Made by a program: the position numbers and the translations under genes
The notes under the pieces: generated by a model
Seen by the model: only the letters and a program-made list of their open reading frames with translations
Told to the model about the DNA's origin: nothing
Database searches by the model: none
Assembly: GCA_023382385.1 (NCBI GenBank)
Contig: JAHDVH010000003.1
Span: forward strand, 362,929 to 426,928
Length of the DNA stretch: 64,000 nt
Source of the DNA: a bacterium
GTDB lineage: Bacteria; Electryoneota; RPQS01
Direction of reading: 5' to 3'
Shown: positions 53,890 to 63,364 of the stretch, piece after piece
Numbering within the stretch: position 1 is the stretch's first letter
Layout of the letters: each line of letters starts with the position of its first letter

Positions 53890-56826
53890 TTACTGCATTG
53901 CCTGACGTTGCAGCGCCGCAGGAAACCCGCCGAGCGTGTCCGTGCGGTAGCGAAGCACTGCTTGTGTCGATGCGCTCGCCGATCGCACCTGCACAAAGTG
54001 ACAGTCATTCGGGAACGGTGCAGAAGCCGGCTCCGCTTGCCAGTCATCCCATTGCACAAGCGAGACATCATCAAACCACGCATATCCCGTATTGGCGGCG
54101 GGCGCGGACAAAGTGAAGCGGATGACAATGAAATTCGTGCTGCCCGGAGGAGAAAGCGATGCGCTGCGCTTCACCCACTCAGTCGTGCCGTTAAGCATCG
54201 TCCCGATGTCAACTTGCGAGAGAAGAGTGCCTCCAGATCGCAATGAATAGTATTGCGCTTGAATGGCGACACTTGCGGCATTCTCCGTTCGAACATAGCC
54301 CACGATGCTGTGCTGCAGCGACGTCAAGAGACGAATTCTAAACTCATTGTTGGCGACTACGTTTTGCGGAACTCCCGTATTTCGGCGCAAACGAATACTG
54401 CGCTGACCGCTGTGTGCGAAGTCCGTGTTGTAGCCTTCATCCGCGCTGTTCAGCAGCCAATCGTTCGCGCCTTCATCTTCCATGTTTCCGAAGTAGAGCA
54501 ACTCGCGGCCGTAGCGAATCTGGAAATTCTCACCATTCAGAACTTCCGCTGACACAGGGTAGCCGATGTCAGGCAACGAGTGCGGCTCGGATATCCACCA
54601 ACTTCCCGACTGTGCCAATGCCAGCGTGTCCTCACGGAAAGCGGGGATTCGCAGAGTCGTCAGCGTGTCGAATACGATAAACGCGCTGTCCGCTCCCAGC
54701 GGACGGATGAGCCACGTGCCAAGCCTGCGCGACATTTCGGTTTCATAGTCCAGAATGTTGCGCGCCAACTCTCCACGCGCCGGCTGCGGAATCCAGTGGT
54801 TGATATAGGCCGGATGCACGACGGCTGCATCTACGCCGACGCCTTCAGAGAAGTGCGTGCGCAGAATGACCGTTGGCATGGTTTCCGCATACGTCAGATC
54901 GAAAATAAAATTGCCGAGACTGTGCGCGATAAGTTTGCCGTTGTAGACTTCAAATCCCTGAATGATGTGCGGGTGATGTGCGATGACGAGATCTGCGCCC
55001 TGGTCGATCGCGTATTGCCTGATCTGCCGTTCCAACGTGTCGGGCACAAGCTCAAAGAGCATGTCTTCGTCGCCGAACGGTTCCTGCTCAGACTGCATCT
55101 GCAGGATAGGTTCGAGTGAATACTCGCTTCCCGAATGTGTGTTGATCACGACGAAATCGGCCAGCTGACCCGCAGCAGGGACAGTCGACTCAATCGCGCT
55201 GCGATTCCACATGGCAAAGCCAGGCCGCGAACGCGCCGCATCCAGAAACGGCTGCACGTTGTTGTATGAGCCTGTGCGGTCCGAGAAGCTCAGCATGGCA
55301 ATCGATAGTCCGTTGCGCGACAGGAAGCGCACGCGGCGCGCAAGCTCGTCGTTCATACCTGAACCGTTGTGAACTATTCCCGCCGTGTCCAATACGTACA
55401 TTGTTTCGAGCATTCCTGCAGTCAAGTAGTCAAAGACGTGATTGTTGGCGAGTGTCACGAAGTCCACGCCCGCGTTCACCAATCCGCTGACATTCGCAGG
55501 ACGCGACTTGAAAACGATTCCCTTGGTCGGATGCCGTTCCGTCGCCGTTGTCAACGGGCACTCGAGATTCATGGAGGTCAGATCCGCAGTTTGCAACCAG
55601 GGATAGGTCGGTTCAAAGAGGGTATCAACGCCCCACGATTCAATGATGCCGTTGTTGTTTTCGTATCCACGCCCCGTAATCACATCCCCCGTGAATGCGA
55701 ACCAGAGTTGGCGCAAACCTGTCACAGGGGAATCCACGACCACCTGAGTGGCCCAGTTGGCTCGGGAATCGCTGTCGGTCACATCGAGTGTAACAGTGTG
55801 ACGACTGTGGGCGGGATAGACGCGAGAGGGATTCTGCAAGGACGAGATCGTCCCATCACCGAAATCCCAGCGGTGCGTCAGCCAGGGGCTATCCAAGTCA
55901 TAGGCAAGTGAATGGAAATTCACTTGAATGGAGTCCGGATGCGAATGACTCTGGATATTCCAGCTGAACTGCACGACAGGGGGAAGGGGTAAGGTTTCCG
56001 TTACATCGCGGACTTCATCGAAAAAGACTTCTCCATCCACTGCCACCGTGTCGTTGTCGTTGACAAACCGAAGTTCCGTGATACGCGGCAGATACCCGAA
56101 GCGGCCCAGCCAGTCTTCGCCAATCGGAAAGAGCACTTCGTTCCACACTCCATTCTCAAACCACCCTTCGTATGCTGTGTTCCAGCGGAGCGACTGAGGA
56201 GCTTCCTTCCCCCAGAGAATGTAATACATCACCTCGACCGAATCTGCCACGCCGAACGCCTGAATCTCACCGAGACGCAGGAGCTTGGCGGCAACGGCCC
56301 AAACAGTGTTGGCTCCCACGCTATAGGGCGGAATTGCGATGCGCTTCCAGGAATTTCCAAACATGCGCAGAGAATGAGCCCCCTCATAGAAGTCCTCATC
56401 TGAGATTTCGGCACCCGACGGTTCGAGGTCTTCACCCGCGATGCTCAAGAGATTCGGGCTGTCCTCAAAAGACGCAAGAGTAATCCCCGTGTCCGGCGGC
56501 AGAGCAAAGTCTACAGGGTCGACGCGGAAGAATCCCAGCGCTTCGACACCCTCCTCGTAGCGATGAAAGTAGAACGTGTCGCTGGTAATCGCCAGAGTGT
56601 CCGCATTGAGCATGTCCGCGGACGTGCCGAGCAGAACAGCCCAATAACTCAGGTGAGCGGCAGGAAACCAGTTCAGCAGAAACCCTTCGTCTGTGCGCAG
56701 GATTGTCAGTGTTGTGGAAGGTTCGTCGAGAGCCGAATGTCCCGGACGAGTTTGCGTCTGCGCCGAATTCACGGACAGCGTCACGATGACAAGCAGTGAG
56801 AGTGCGAAAAGAGCTACCCGCTTCAT
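53890..56826 (-). CDS. secreted CapA-family protein with PKD and jelly-roll-like domains
   Basis: The 978-residue product has a signal peptide, an N-terminal beta region ending in a PKD-like domain (THRWDFGDGTISS, about 320-385), then a CapA metallophosphatase-like domain (FTGDVITGRGYE, NLECPLTT, LANNHVFDY, INTHSGSEY, IAHHPHIIQG, HSLGNFIFD; about 395-700), and a C-terminal carbohydrate-binding-like domain (NMEDEGANDWLLNS, about 790-940). CapA domains act in poly-gamma-glutamate or capsule metabolism; the substrate here is unknown. It lacks the T9SS tail of its neighbours. Confidence 0.87.
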   Translation of the reverse strand: MKRVALFALSLLVIVTLSVNSAQTQTRPGHSALDEPSTTLTILRTDEGFLLNWFPAAHLSYWAVLLGTSADMLNADTLAITSDTFYFHRYEEGVEALGFFRVDPVDFALPPDTGITLASFEDSPNLLSIAGEDLEPSGAEISDEDFYEGAHSLRMFGNSWKRIAIPPYSVGANTVWAVAAKLLRLGEIQAFGVADSVEVMYYILWGKEAPQSLRWNTAYEGWFENGVWNEVLFPIGEDWLGRFGYLPRITELRFVNDNDTVAVDGEVFFDEVRDVTETLPLPPVVQFSWNIQSHSHPDSIQVNFHSLAYDLDSPWLTHRWDFGDGTISSLQNPSRVYPAHSRHTVTLDVTDSDSRANWATQVVVDSPVTGLRQLWFAFTGDVITGRGYENNNGIIESWGVDTLFEPTYPWLQTADLTSMNLECPLTTATERHPTKGIVFKSRPANVSGLVNAGVDFVTLANNHVFDYLTAGMLETMYVLDTAGIVHNGSGMNDELARRVRFLSRNGLSIAMLSFSDRTGSYNNVQPFLDAARSRPGFAMWNRSAIESTVPAAGQLADFVVINTHSGSEYSLEPILQMQSEQEPFGDEDMLFELVPDTLERQIRQYAIDQGADLVIAHHPHIIQGFEVYNGKLIAHSLGNFIFDLTYAETMPTVILRTHFSEGVGVDAAVVHPAYINHWIPQPARGELARNILDYETEMSRRLGTWLIRPLGADSAFIVFDTLTTLRIPAFREDTLALAQSGSWWISEPHSLPDIGYPVSAEVLNGENFQIRYGRELLYFGNMEDEGANDWLLNSADEGYNTDFAHSGQRSIRLRRNTGVPQNVVANNEFRIRLLTSLQHSIVGYVRTENAASVAIQAQYYSLRSGGTLLSQVDIGTMLNGTTEWVKRSASLSPPGSTNFIVIRFTLSAPAANTGYAWFDDVSLVQWDDWQAEPASAPFPNDCHFVQVRSASASTQAVLRYRTDTLGGFPAALQRQAMQ

Positions 56827-56876
56827 GGAAGGGGCTCCGCAATAATCTTGGAGAATTGTCGAGGTGCCATGCAGTA

Positions 56877-56905
56877 AATATAGCGGTGCGTTGGCGGCTT
56901 GTCAA
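56877..56905 (-). promoter_or_regulatory. sigma70 promoter of the CapA-family gene
   Basis: Minus strand TTGACA (56905-56900), 17 bases, TATATT (56882-56877), about 50 bases before the start codon. Near-ideal, so expression is probably constitutive. Confidence 0.85.
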
Positions 56906-57046
56906 CCGCATTTTGTAAGTTCTTGGAATAAGATGCTTTGGGTCAGGTTCGCTTCCATCATGCCGGTTCTTGGTAACACGTTGTTAAAATGAGGGTTTGA
57001 GGTGTAGACAACTGCTTTCTCTGACGTCGGGGAGGAACTTTGCATT

Positions 57047-57073
57047 GAAAAGGCCCACCTTTCGGCGGGCCTT
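57047..57073 (-). terminator. terminator of the two-component operon
   Basis: On the minus strand AAGGCCCGCC and GGTGGGCCTT pair around GAAA and run into TTTCAATG. Confidence 0.8.
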
Positions 57074-57095
57074 GTTTACGTTGTAACTCTGCGTG

Positions 57096-58487
57096 TCAGT
57101 CTAAACTCTTCGCTAATCCCACCTGATTCAATATCCGGTAGACAGTTTTGCGGTCCACACCCGCACGTGTTGCCACGCGGCTGATGTTTCCCTTCTCTTC
57201 CGTGAGCAATTGCGAGAAATACTGTGTCTGAAACTGGTCCAGCAGTCGCGCTTTGGCAATGTCATAGGTCAATTGCGCGTCCACTTGAGGTACCCGCTTT
57301 GTGGTGGATTGAAGCTGTGCGGGCAAATCTTCTTCTCTGACCACCGATTTGCTCGCCAGCGAAATGGCGCGTTCCACGACATTGCGCAACTCACGCACGT
57401 TTCCCGGCCAGTCATAGCTCTGGAAAATTTCCAGAACCTGCGGTGTGAAGCCCTCCAGCGAACGTCCATACGCATCGCCGATCTCTTTAAGGAAGTGATG
57501 GGCGAGAGCGGGGATATCATCGGGACGCTTCCGAAGCGGGGGAACGTGCAGGGTCACAACCGCGATTCGAAAATACAGGTCTTCGCGGAACTGTCTTTGC
57601 TGAACGGCCTCCTGCGGATCACGGTTTGTCGCGGAGATGATTCGCACATCCAGCGGGATCTCGCGGTTCCCACCTACCCTGCGCACCGTCCGCTCTTGAA
57701 TGACGCGCAGGAGTTTTGCCTGCATTGCCAATTCCATCTCTGTAATTTCGTCAAAGAAGAAAGTACCGCCCTGTGCTTCTTCGAGCATTCCCTTGCGTGC
57801 GGTGGAAGCTCCCGTAAATGAACCTTTTTCATGGCCGAACAACTCGCTTTCGACCAGATTAGCGGGAAGCGCACCACAGTTTACCGCGAGAAACGGCGAA
57901 CCGTTGCGGCGACTCGCTTGATGCAGTGCGCGGGCAATGATTTCCTTACCGGTTCCCGACTCTCCCTGAATCAATACGGAAGCTTCCGTATCCCCCACGC
58001 GCGCGAGCATCTGCATAACTTCGCGCATCGCAGGATCCACCGCGATAATCGAAGAGGAGCCCTTATGCTGAGCCAGCTCATGGCGCAGGCGGTGATTCTC
58101 CTGCAGCAGCTTGCGCTCCTTCAACGCGCGCTTGACCGCGTGCACAAGCTGTTCCCGAGCAAATGGCTTGACCACGTAATCCGTGGCGCCTTCCTTCATC
58201 GCTTCGACGGCGGTCTCTACAGTTGCGAAGGCCGTCATCATCACGACGGGCAAATCACTGCGCGACCACTTAATCTGCCGCAACACTTCCATGCCGTCGC
58301 GGTTGGGAATCATCAAGTCGGTAATCAGGAGATCCGGATCGAATTCGGCAACGGCTTGATCAACGTGCAGGCTGTCGGTCATCGTGCGGACCTCGTAGCC
58401 TTCGCGTGACAGTATCATCTGGCAATTTGCAAGCAGATCCGGTTCATCGTCAACAATGAGAATTCTGGAAGACTGTGTCATATTCAT
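57096..58487 (-). CDS. NtrC-family sigma54-activating response regulator
   Basis: The 463-residue protein has a receiver domain with phospho-acceptor D57 (LLITDLMIP), an AAA+ domain (GESGTGKE, GSFTGA, GGTFFFDE) and a Fis-type HTH at the C-terminus (VATRAGVDRKTVYRIL). Its ATG overlaps the sensor kinase stop by four bases. It should drive -24/-12 promoters; an almost perfect one lies 290 bases beyond the kinase gene at 60257-60272. Confidence 0.95.
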   Translation of the reverse strand: MNMTQSSRILIVDDEPDLLANCQMILSREGYEVRTMTDSLHVDQAVAEFDPDLLITDLMIPNRDGMEVLRQIKWSRSDLPVVMMTAFATVETAVEAMKEGATDYVVKPFAREQLVHAVKRALKERKLLQENHRLRHELAQHKGSSSIIAVDPAMREVMQMLARVGDTEASVLIQGESGTGKEIIARALHQASRRNGSPFLAVNCGALPANLVESELFGHEKGSFTGASTARKGMLEEAQGGTFFFDEITEMELAMQAKLLRVIQERTVRRVGGNREIPLDVRIISATNRDPQEAVQQRQFREDLYFRIAVVTLHVPPLRKRPDDIPALAHHFLKEIGDAYGRSLEGFTPQVLEIFQSYDWPGNVRELRNVVERAISLASKSVVREEDLPAQLQSTTKRVPQVDAQLTYDIAKARLLDQFQTQYFSQLLTEEKGNISRVATRAGVDRKTVYRILNQVGLAKSLD

Positions 58488-59971
58488 GCGGCTGGTTTGT
58501 TTGCTGGAAGATTGACCGTGAATGTTGTTCCCTGACCTGTCATGCTGGCGACGTGAATGGCGCCACCGTGATCTTCAACTAAGCGATACGTGATCGCAAG
58601 CCCAAGGCCTGTTCCGACTCCGACGTCTTTGGTTGTAAAAAACGGATCGAAAATCTTCGTGAGAATTTCCGCGGGGATACCTGCGCCGTTGTCTTCGACG
58701 CGTATCTGGACTCGCGAGTCTATCTGCTCCGCGACGATCCTGATTCGACCTCCTCGCGGCGTGGCATCCATAGCATTGATGATTAGATTGATGAAGACTT
58801 GCTCAAGCTCCGTGATCTCGCCGCTGACTGTCGGAAGTTTTGGCGAAATCTCAGAGACCAGCTCGATTCCCCGTTTCTCCACTTCCTTCCGAACCAGCAG
58901 CAGCACGCCGTGAATCAGCTGGTCAACATGCAACTCCGCTCGTTTTCCCGAAGACGTGCGGGCAAAAGTCAGGAGTTTGGAGACAATTTTCGAAATGCGA
59001 TCCGTTTGACGGTGCATCATCGAAAGATGATCAGCCATATCCTCCACAGGACGACCGGACTGTACATCCTCCAAAAGCAGTTCGATGCGGTTCTTGATAA
59101 TCCCCACCGGATTATTGATCTCGTGCGCGACGCCTGCCGCAAGCTGTCCGGTCGCGGACATCTTCTCCATTTGAACCAGTCCGGCCTGTGCATCCCTCAA
59201 CTGCTGAGTGCGCTGCTCCACGATCAGTTCGAGGTTTTCATTCTGCCGTTGAATCTCCTGTGCAAGCGCCATTCTTTCCTGGTTTTCTGCGAGGATCGCT
59301 CTGTCCGCGCGCACTGCGATGACCCAGACGACGAAGAACAGTGCCAGACCCGTGAGCAATGTGCTTATCAGAATCACGTTGCGCAGCTGCTCGACTTTGC
59401 GATACGTGGGTGCAACGTTCATCAGCACTTCAAAAGCAAAGCGGGCGGAGCTGCTGTCGGCTGTCCGGAAGTCCACCGGATAAAAGCCCAACATGTGATC
59501 CGTATCGCTCGCAGCAGTCGGCAGATGTCCCGGAGTCTGTTCGCTAACGAGTTTAGAGGACGACTTGCCGGCCAAGGCCGAGAGCAGCATGGAGTTGGTC
59601 GGCTCTGACCTCCCTTCCCGTGTCGAATCCGTTGAAAAGACCAGCTTGTGCTGCTTGTCATAAATACTGATGCGCTCGATCTGAAATCCGCTGACAAACG
59701 TATGCACAATCCCCGTTAGCTCGCGATGGGCCAGCGGATGATCGAAGGGAAAAGTGTCAAATGTCATTTGCCACGGCTCGAGGTAGAACTTATCAATGGA
59801 GCGGGCCAGGTGGCTGACTGCGGCACTGCCGTATTGCTCCGCGACCGAAATGAGATTCGCGCGGCCGAGGCCATAGGCCACAAAGCCGCCAATCCCGACA
59901 ATCAGGAGATCAAGGAGCAGGAAGTTGAAGGCGAAATAGCGAGTCAGGCGAGGTGCCGGGCGTTGGGGCAT
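58484..59971 (-). CDS. sensor histidine kinase
   Basis: The 495-residue protein has TM1 (about 14-36), an extracytoplasmic sensor domain (37-195, dCache/PAS-like), TM2 (about 197-219), a coiled coil, HisKA with H283 ([10 protein letters not shown]) and HATPase_c ([25 protein letters not shown]). It phosphorylates the coupled NtrC-type regulator in response to an envelope signal not evident from sequence. Confidence 0.94.
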   Translation of the reverse strand: MPQRPAPRLTRYFAFNFLLLDLLIVGIGGFVAYGLGRANLISVAEQYGSAAVSHLARSIDKFYLEPWQMTFDTFPFDHPLAHRELTGIVHTFVSGFQIERISIYDKQHKLVFSTDSTREGRSEPTNSMLLSALAGKSSSKLVSEQTPGHLPTAASDTDHMLGFYPVDFRTADSSSARFAFEVLMNVAPTYRKVEQLRNVILISTLLTGLALFFVVWVIAVRADRAILAENQERMALAQEIQRQNENLELIVEQRTQQLRDAQAGLVQMEKMSATGQLAAGVAHEINNPVGIIKNRIELLLEDVQSGRPVEDMADHLSMMHRQTDRISKIVSKLLTFARTSSGKRAELHVDQLIHGVLLLVRKEVEKRGIELVSEISPKLPTVSGEITELEQVFINLIINAMDATPRGGRIRIVAEQIDSRVQIRVEDNGAGIPAEILTKIFDPFFTTKDVGVGTGLGLAITYRLVEDHGGAIHVASMTGQGTTFTVNLPANKPAA

Positions 59972-60256
59972 GCGCGTGACCCGTTGGAATTATTGGACTT
60001 CATAATTGATCTGCGGTAGTTGCTTGGACTGTGACTTTCCTGCCCCACTTCGGCGAAATCGTTGTCATTTGTGTGGCAATTGTTCTACAGTCGTAAAGGT
60101 ATGAAAAAATTTGAGTAAGTCAATATGCCCCCAAAATGTCCCAGAAAATGATCTAACTCAGCTTAACAAACTACATAGCACGGAAAGTCCTGGGTCGCTT
60201 TGTAATATTTTATTTAATATACTCTTATCAAAGTACGTGCGGACCAAATGACGTTG
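59972..60256. other. intergenic region upstream of a sigma54 promoter
   Basis: No gene seen. It must hold the activator sites for the promoter at 60257 and a minus-strand promoter for the kinase operon (TTGACT near 60121-60116 with a poor -10). I found no clear repeated box. Confidence 0.4.
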
Positions 60257-60272
60257 TGGCACACCCGTTGCC
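60257..60272 (+). promoter_or_regulatory. sigma54 -24/-12 promoter
   Basis: TGGCACACCCGTTGCC fits the consensus TGGCAC-R-N4-TTGC at every fixed position. Start of transcription is expected near 60283, about 168 bases before the ATG. Confidence 0.85.
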
Positions 60273-60283
60273 ATATGCAAAAC

Positions 60284-60337
60284 GGGGACCGCAATGCAGC
60301 GTGGCTGTCATGAGTTCCTTCAGTCGTTGCGGTCCTC
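60284..60337 (+). promoter_or_regulatory. leader hairpin of the sigma54-driven message
   Basis: GGGGACCGCAA (60284-60294) pairs with TTGCGGTCCTC (60327-60337), 11 pairs with one G-T, right at the predicted 5' end of the RNA. Such an end structure would shield the message from decay. Confidence 0.5.
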
Positions 60338-60450
60338 GCTTCCCCAATCCCTTTTATGCGGTGGCAGCTTCACAGGGCTCGGCCAGGCCCGGCGCGCCCC
60401 GCGCCCAGATTATGATACTAACCATAAACACCCGAACAGGTAAACGACCC

Positions 60451-61947
60451 ATGAGACTCAGGCTTCTTAGCACGATTTCACTCGCTCTACTCTGGTGGTC
60501 AACAGCAGGCTGGTCTGCTACTCACCATGTGTCAATCCAGAACTTTTCGTTCGCGCCGCAATCGATTTCGATTTCGGCCGGAGACAGCGTGATCTTCACG
60601 AACAACGATGTCGCTCCCCACACGGCGACGTCTACGACCGGATTGTTCGACAGCGGCTTTTTGAATGTCGGTGCCGTGTGGGGAACTCAATTTAATTCTG
60701 ACGGCTCGTATCCATATGTCTGTCTCTATCACTCCAACATGACGGGCGTCATCACGGTAGGTGGTGGACAGGGCACCGACACAGCGTGGGTTGAACTTAC
60801 CAGTCCGACAGCTCTTCCACTCGCTGACGTGCGATTCTGGGACGCAAACATTGGCTGGATCGCCGGCGAGCAGGGAATCCTGCGCACGACGAACGGCGGA
60901 GACTCATGGCAGCTGGTGGGAACGTCAGACGATGCGGAAGCGGTGTTCTTTATTAGTGCGACTGAAGGCTGGGCGTGCGGCAACGATGGCATGATTCTGC
61001 ACACGACCAATGGTGGTCAGAGCTGGACGCCGCAGAACAGCGGTGTCGAAGAGAAGCTGCGGGACATCTGGTTCACGGACTCGCAAAATGGATGGGCGGT
61101 CGGCAGAAACGGTATCCTCATCCGCACGACCAACGGCGGTCAAACCTGGAACCCGCAGAGCAGTCCGGCAACGGACGACTTGCGCGGTATCTACATGCTC
61201 GACGGCCAACGCGGCTGGATTGTCGGGTCTGACGGACTGATTCTCTATACGTCGAACGGCGGTGCGAACTGGAATACTCAATTGAGCGTGCCGGGAGGCG
61301 AAGAAGACGAATTTGAGGCAGTCGTGGCGATAGACGAGAACCATGCGTGGGCGGCTGGAGGGCAGGGACGAATCTATGCGACCACGAATGGCGGTCTCAA
61401 TTGGACTCCACAGGCCAGCGGGACGACGGTCGCTCTGCAGGACATCCACGTCCGAGGTTCGGACTTCGGGTGGGTGTGCGGTGCTGGCGGCTTCCTTGCG
61501 TCCTTGATGAGCGAGGGAGGAATGTGGCATACGCAAATCCCGCCTGTCGTCGCGACCTTCACGAGCGTTTACTTCGTCAGTGACTCGCTGGGATTTATGG
61601 TCACGGGTGACGGGCGCATCTTCCGGCGCAGAATCGCTGAGGTGAGCAGTTCCGCACCGCATGATCATCATCACGCGCACGTCTCGCACATGGATCTCGC
61701 ACAAAACTACCCTAACCCTTTTAACCCGGCCACGACGATTGAGTTTGTGCTTCCCGCCGCAGGACTAACCACACTGACAATCTATGACATTCTTGGTCAG
61801 CAAGTCGCCCAGCCGATACGAGATGTGTTGTCCAGCGGAACACATCGAGTCGAATTCGTCGCCGAGAACCTTCCCAGCGGAGCATATTTCTATCAGCTTC
61901 GCAGCAACGACTTGATCGAAACCCGGAAGATGATGCTGCTAAAATGA
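60451..61947 (+). CDS. secreted cupredoxin / YCF48-like propeller protein with T9SS sorting domain
   Basis: Starting at the ATG at 60451 (signal peptide MRLRLLSTISLALLWW), the 498-residue product has an N-terminal plastocyanin-like domain with copper ligands in PHTATS and YPYVCLYHSNM (H, C, H, M), then repeated propeller blades of YCF48/BNR type (GWIAGEQGILRTTNGGDSW and four further copies), a His-rich linker HDHHHAHVSH and a T9SS sorting domain (NYPNPFNPATTIEF). A GTG further upstream (60256) is rejected since it lies in the promoter. The copper centre suggests extracellular electron transfer or copper sensing. Confidence 0.9.
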   Translation: MRLRLLSTISLALLWWSTAGWSATHHVSIQNFSFAPQSISISAGDSVIFTNNDVAPHTATSTTGLFDSGFLNVGAVWGTQFNSDGSYPYVCLYHSNMTGVITVGGGQGTDTAWVELTSPTALPLADVRFWDANIGWIAGEQGILRTTNGGDSWQLVGTSDDAEAVFFISATEGWACGNDGMILHTTNGGQSWTPQNSGVEEKLRDIWFTDSQNGWAVGRNGILIRTTNGGQTWNPQSSPATDDLRGIYMLDGQRGWIVGSDGLILYTSNGGANWNTQLSVPGGEEDEFEAVVAIDENHAWAAGGQGRIYATTNGGLNWTPQASGTTVALQDIHVRGSDFGWVCGAGGFLASLMSEGGMWHTQIPPVVATFTSVYFVSDSLGFMVTGDGRIFRRRIAEVSSSAPHDHHHAHVSHMDLAQNYPNPFNPATTIEFVLPAAGLTTLTIYDILGQQVAQPIRDVLSSGTHRVEFVAENLPSGAYFYQLRSNDLIETRKMMLLK

Positions 61948-61984
61948 TCTTTCTTCCAAACGATATAGAAGGGGGAGATTCCAG

Positions 61985-62560
61985 ATGAGACGAGTATTAC
62001 TGGCCGTACTGTGCGGATTCGGAGTAAGTGTTGCCGGAGAAATGTTCACGATCGTGCAGGGCAACGTGGAGAACCTGGTCACGTTCACCAGCGACGCACC
62101 GCTTGAACAGGTCGTCGGCAAGACGCATATGGTGACAGGATATGTCTCCCTCCCTGACGGCACGTCCTCAGGTCAGGCTGAGATTCACCTTGACTTGGCA
62201 TCGCTTGACACGGGCCTCAGTCTGCGCAACAAGCACATGCGGGAAAATCATCTCGAGACGCAGATATTTCCCGAGGCTGTTTTCACGCTCAACACGCTTT
62301 TCATTCCCACTGGAAGCCTGCAACCTGGCGAACGCACTGCCGTCAAGGTGAGCGGAGCACTTGCGCTGCATGGAGTGACGCGCGAGATTGCTCCAGAAAC
62401 GCATCTTACTCTGTCAAACGGCGGCGATGAGCTCAGAATCGAATCCAGTTTCTCAATTTCGCTGAAGGACCATCAAATCAAACGCCCTGAGTTTCTGGTG
62501 ATGAAACTCGCCGACGAACAGAAGATCGAAGTCAAGTTAGTGGCGAGACGTTCACGTTAG
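61985..62560 (+). CDS. YceI-family periplasmic lipid-binding protein
   Basis: The 191-residue product has a signal peptide (MRRVLLAVLCGFGVSVAG) and a lipocalin-like YceI beta-barrel (LVTFTSDAPLEQVVGKT, HMRENHLETQIFPEAVFTL, HGVTREI). YceI proteins bind polyisoprenoid or fatty amide lipids. An AAGGGGGAG ribosome site precedes it. Co-transcribed with the cupredoxin protein from the sigma54 promoter, and ended by the terminator below. Confidence 0.92.
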   Translation: MRRVLLAVLCGFGVSVAGEMFTIVQGNVENLVTFTSDAPLEQVVGKTHMVTGYVSLPDGTSSGQAEIHLDLASLDTGLSLRNKHMRENHLETQIFPEAVFTLNTLFIPTGSLQPGERTAVKVSGALALHGVTREIAPETHLTLSNGGDELRIESSFSISLKDHQIKRPEFLVMKLADEQKIEVKLVARRSR

Positions 62561-62585
62561 AGACTTCTGCCCGCGCAAAGACGAT

Positions 62586-62621
62586 GAAGCCCTCGGAGAA
62601 ACTCCGAGGGCTTCTTGTTCC
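62586..62621 (+). terminator. intrinsic terminator
   Basis: GAAGCCCTCGGAG and CTCCGAGGGCTTC form a perfect 13-pair stem with an AAA loop, then TTGTTC. Confidence 0.9.
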
Positions 62622-62817
62622 TACCATTGCTTGGTGTGACAGTCTTTTCGCACTTCTTCCACCATCCTCAAGTCAACAAGTTTCTTGAATATTTTTTGAG
62701 AGGAGCACGCGCCTCGGCCAAGGGTTAGCGGAACTTATCCTAACTTATCCAGACTTTTCAACGGAATCTCATAACTGAATAACAATAAACGACTTATACA
62801 ACTGACTAACAATTTCC

Positions 62818-62834
62818 AAATCTTTCGAAGATTT
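62818..62834. promoter_or_regulatory. inverted repeat upstream of a small HTH gene
   Basis: AAATCTT-TCG-AAGATTT is a perfect 7-base inverted repeat 63 bases before the HTH ATG. TTGCGA, 17 bases, TAGATT follows it as a weak promoter. Autoregulation by the HTH protein is possible. The rest of 62622-62896 shows no gene. Confidence 0.45.
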
Positions 62835-62896
62835 GTTGCGACATTGCATTGATTGGGTTAGATTTACCATAATTTGCGAAAAAACTGGGACACTAC

Positions 62897-63157
62897 ATGA
62901 CTTCTGAGGGTAGTGGACCGGAATCGCACCTCCCCTCGGATTTGTTGCTCACAATTCAGCAAGCGGCGGATCTGCTGGGAGTCTCCAAGAATACGATACG
63001 AAGGTGGTGCCGCAATGGCTTGCTGGAGTGCATTCGTATTAACAGTAGGGGAGATCGCAGATTCACCCGAGAGAGTCTGCATGCGGTTCTCGGTCCAAAG
63101 CGAACAGGCAGACCGAAAAGTCTGGAAGAAACGGAAAGCAGTCATGGGGCGAGTTAA
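62897..63157 (+). CDS. small HTH_17/MerR-like DNA-binding protein
   Basis: The 86-residue protein is nearly all DNA-binding domain: LTIQQAADLLGVSKNTIRRW, then NSRGDRRFTRESL, the wing typical of the MerR/excisionase type. It resembles the small protein at 8426-8734, though it lacks its basic head. No partner is apparent. Confidence 0.8.
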   Translation: MTSEGSGPESHLPSDLLLTIQQAADLLGVSKNTIRRWCRNGLLECIRINSRGDRRFTRESLHAVLGPKRTGRPKSLEETESSHGAS

Positions 63158-63239
63158 GGGACTCCTCCAAGGAAGCTAAGCAGAAAATCAGAATTAGTGC
63201 AAAGGCGACTCATGAATGATTTTTGTTCCTATTAGTAAG

Positions 63240-63334
63240 TGCTGCAAACGTGTTTCGCCATCGATGGCGATGCCAGCCGGTTCGGCAAGCGAATGCTACG
63301 TAGTTTAGTGTGCAAATTACTGCACACTTTTTTT
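63240..63334 (+). ncRNA. structured RNA-like segment ending in an intrinsic terminator
   Basis: Two stems, CGCCATCGATGGCG (63256-63269) and GCCG-GTT-CGGC (63276-63286), are followed by the terminator at 63307. The whole resembles a riboswitch or attenuator leader ahead of the Fis-type HTH gene, or a free small RNA. I could not match it to c-di-GMP, fluoride, cobalamin or other known classes by eye. Confidence 0.4.
63307..63334 (+). terminator. intrinsic terminator upstream of a small HTH gene
   Basis: AGTGTGCA and TGCACACT form a perfect 8-pair stem with an AATTAC loop, followed by TTTTTT. It is 30 bases before the next start codon, so read-through must be regulated or the next gene has its own promoter. 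Confidence 0.88.
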
Positions 63335-63364
63335 GTCGACTGATCATGTTATTGGGGAAGAAGC

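Noticed and set aside
60256..60450. Upstream start for the cupredoxin protein
   Set aside because: It would place the coding region over the sigma54 promoter and add a non-conserved head before a clear signal peptide.
63240..63306. c-di-GMP (GEMM) or fluoride riboswitch
   Set aside because: A GCAAAC and a GGCGATG are present, but the conserved GACGCAAAGCC core and the fluoride pairing pattern are missing.
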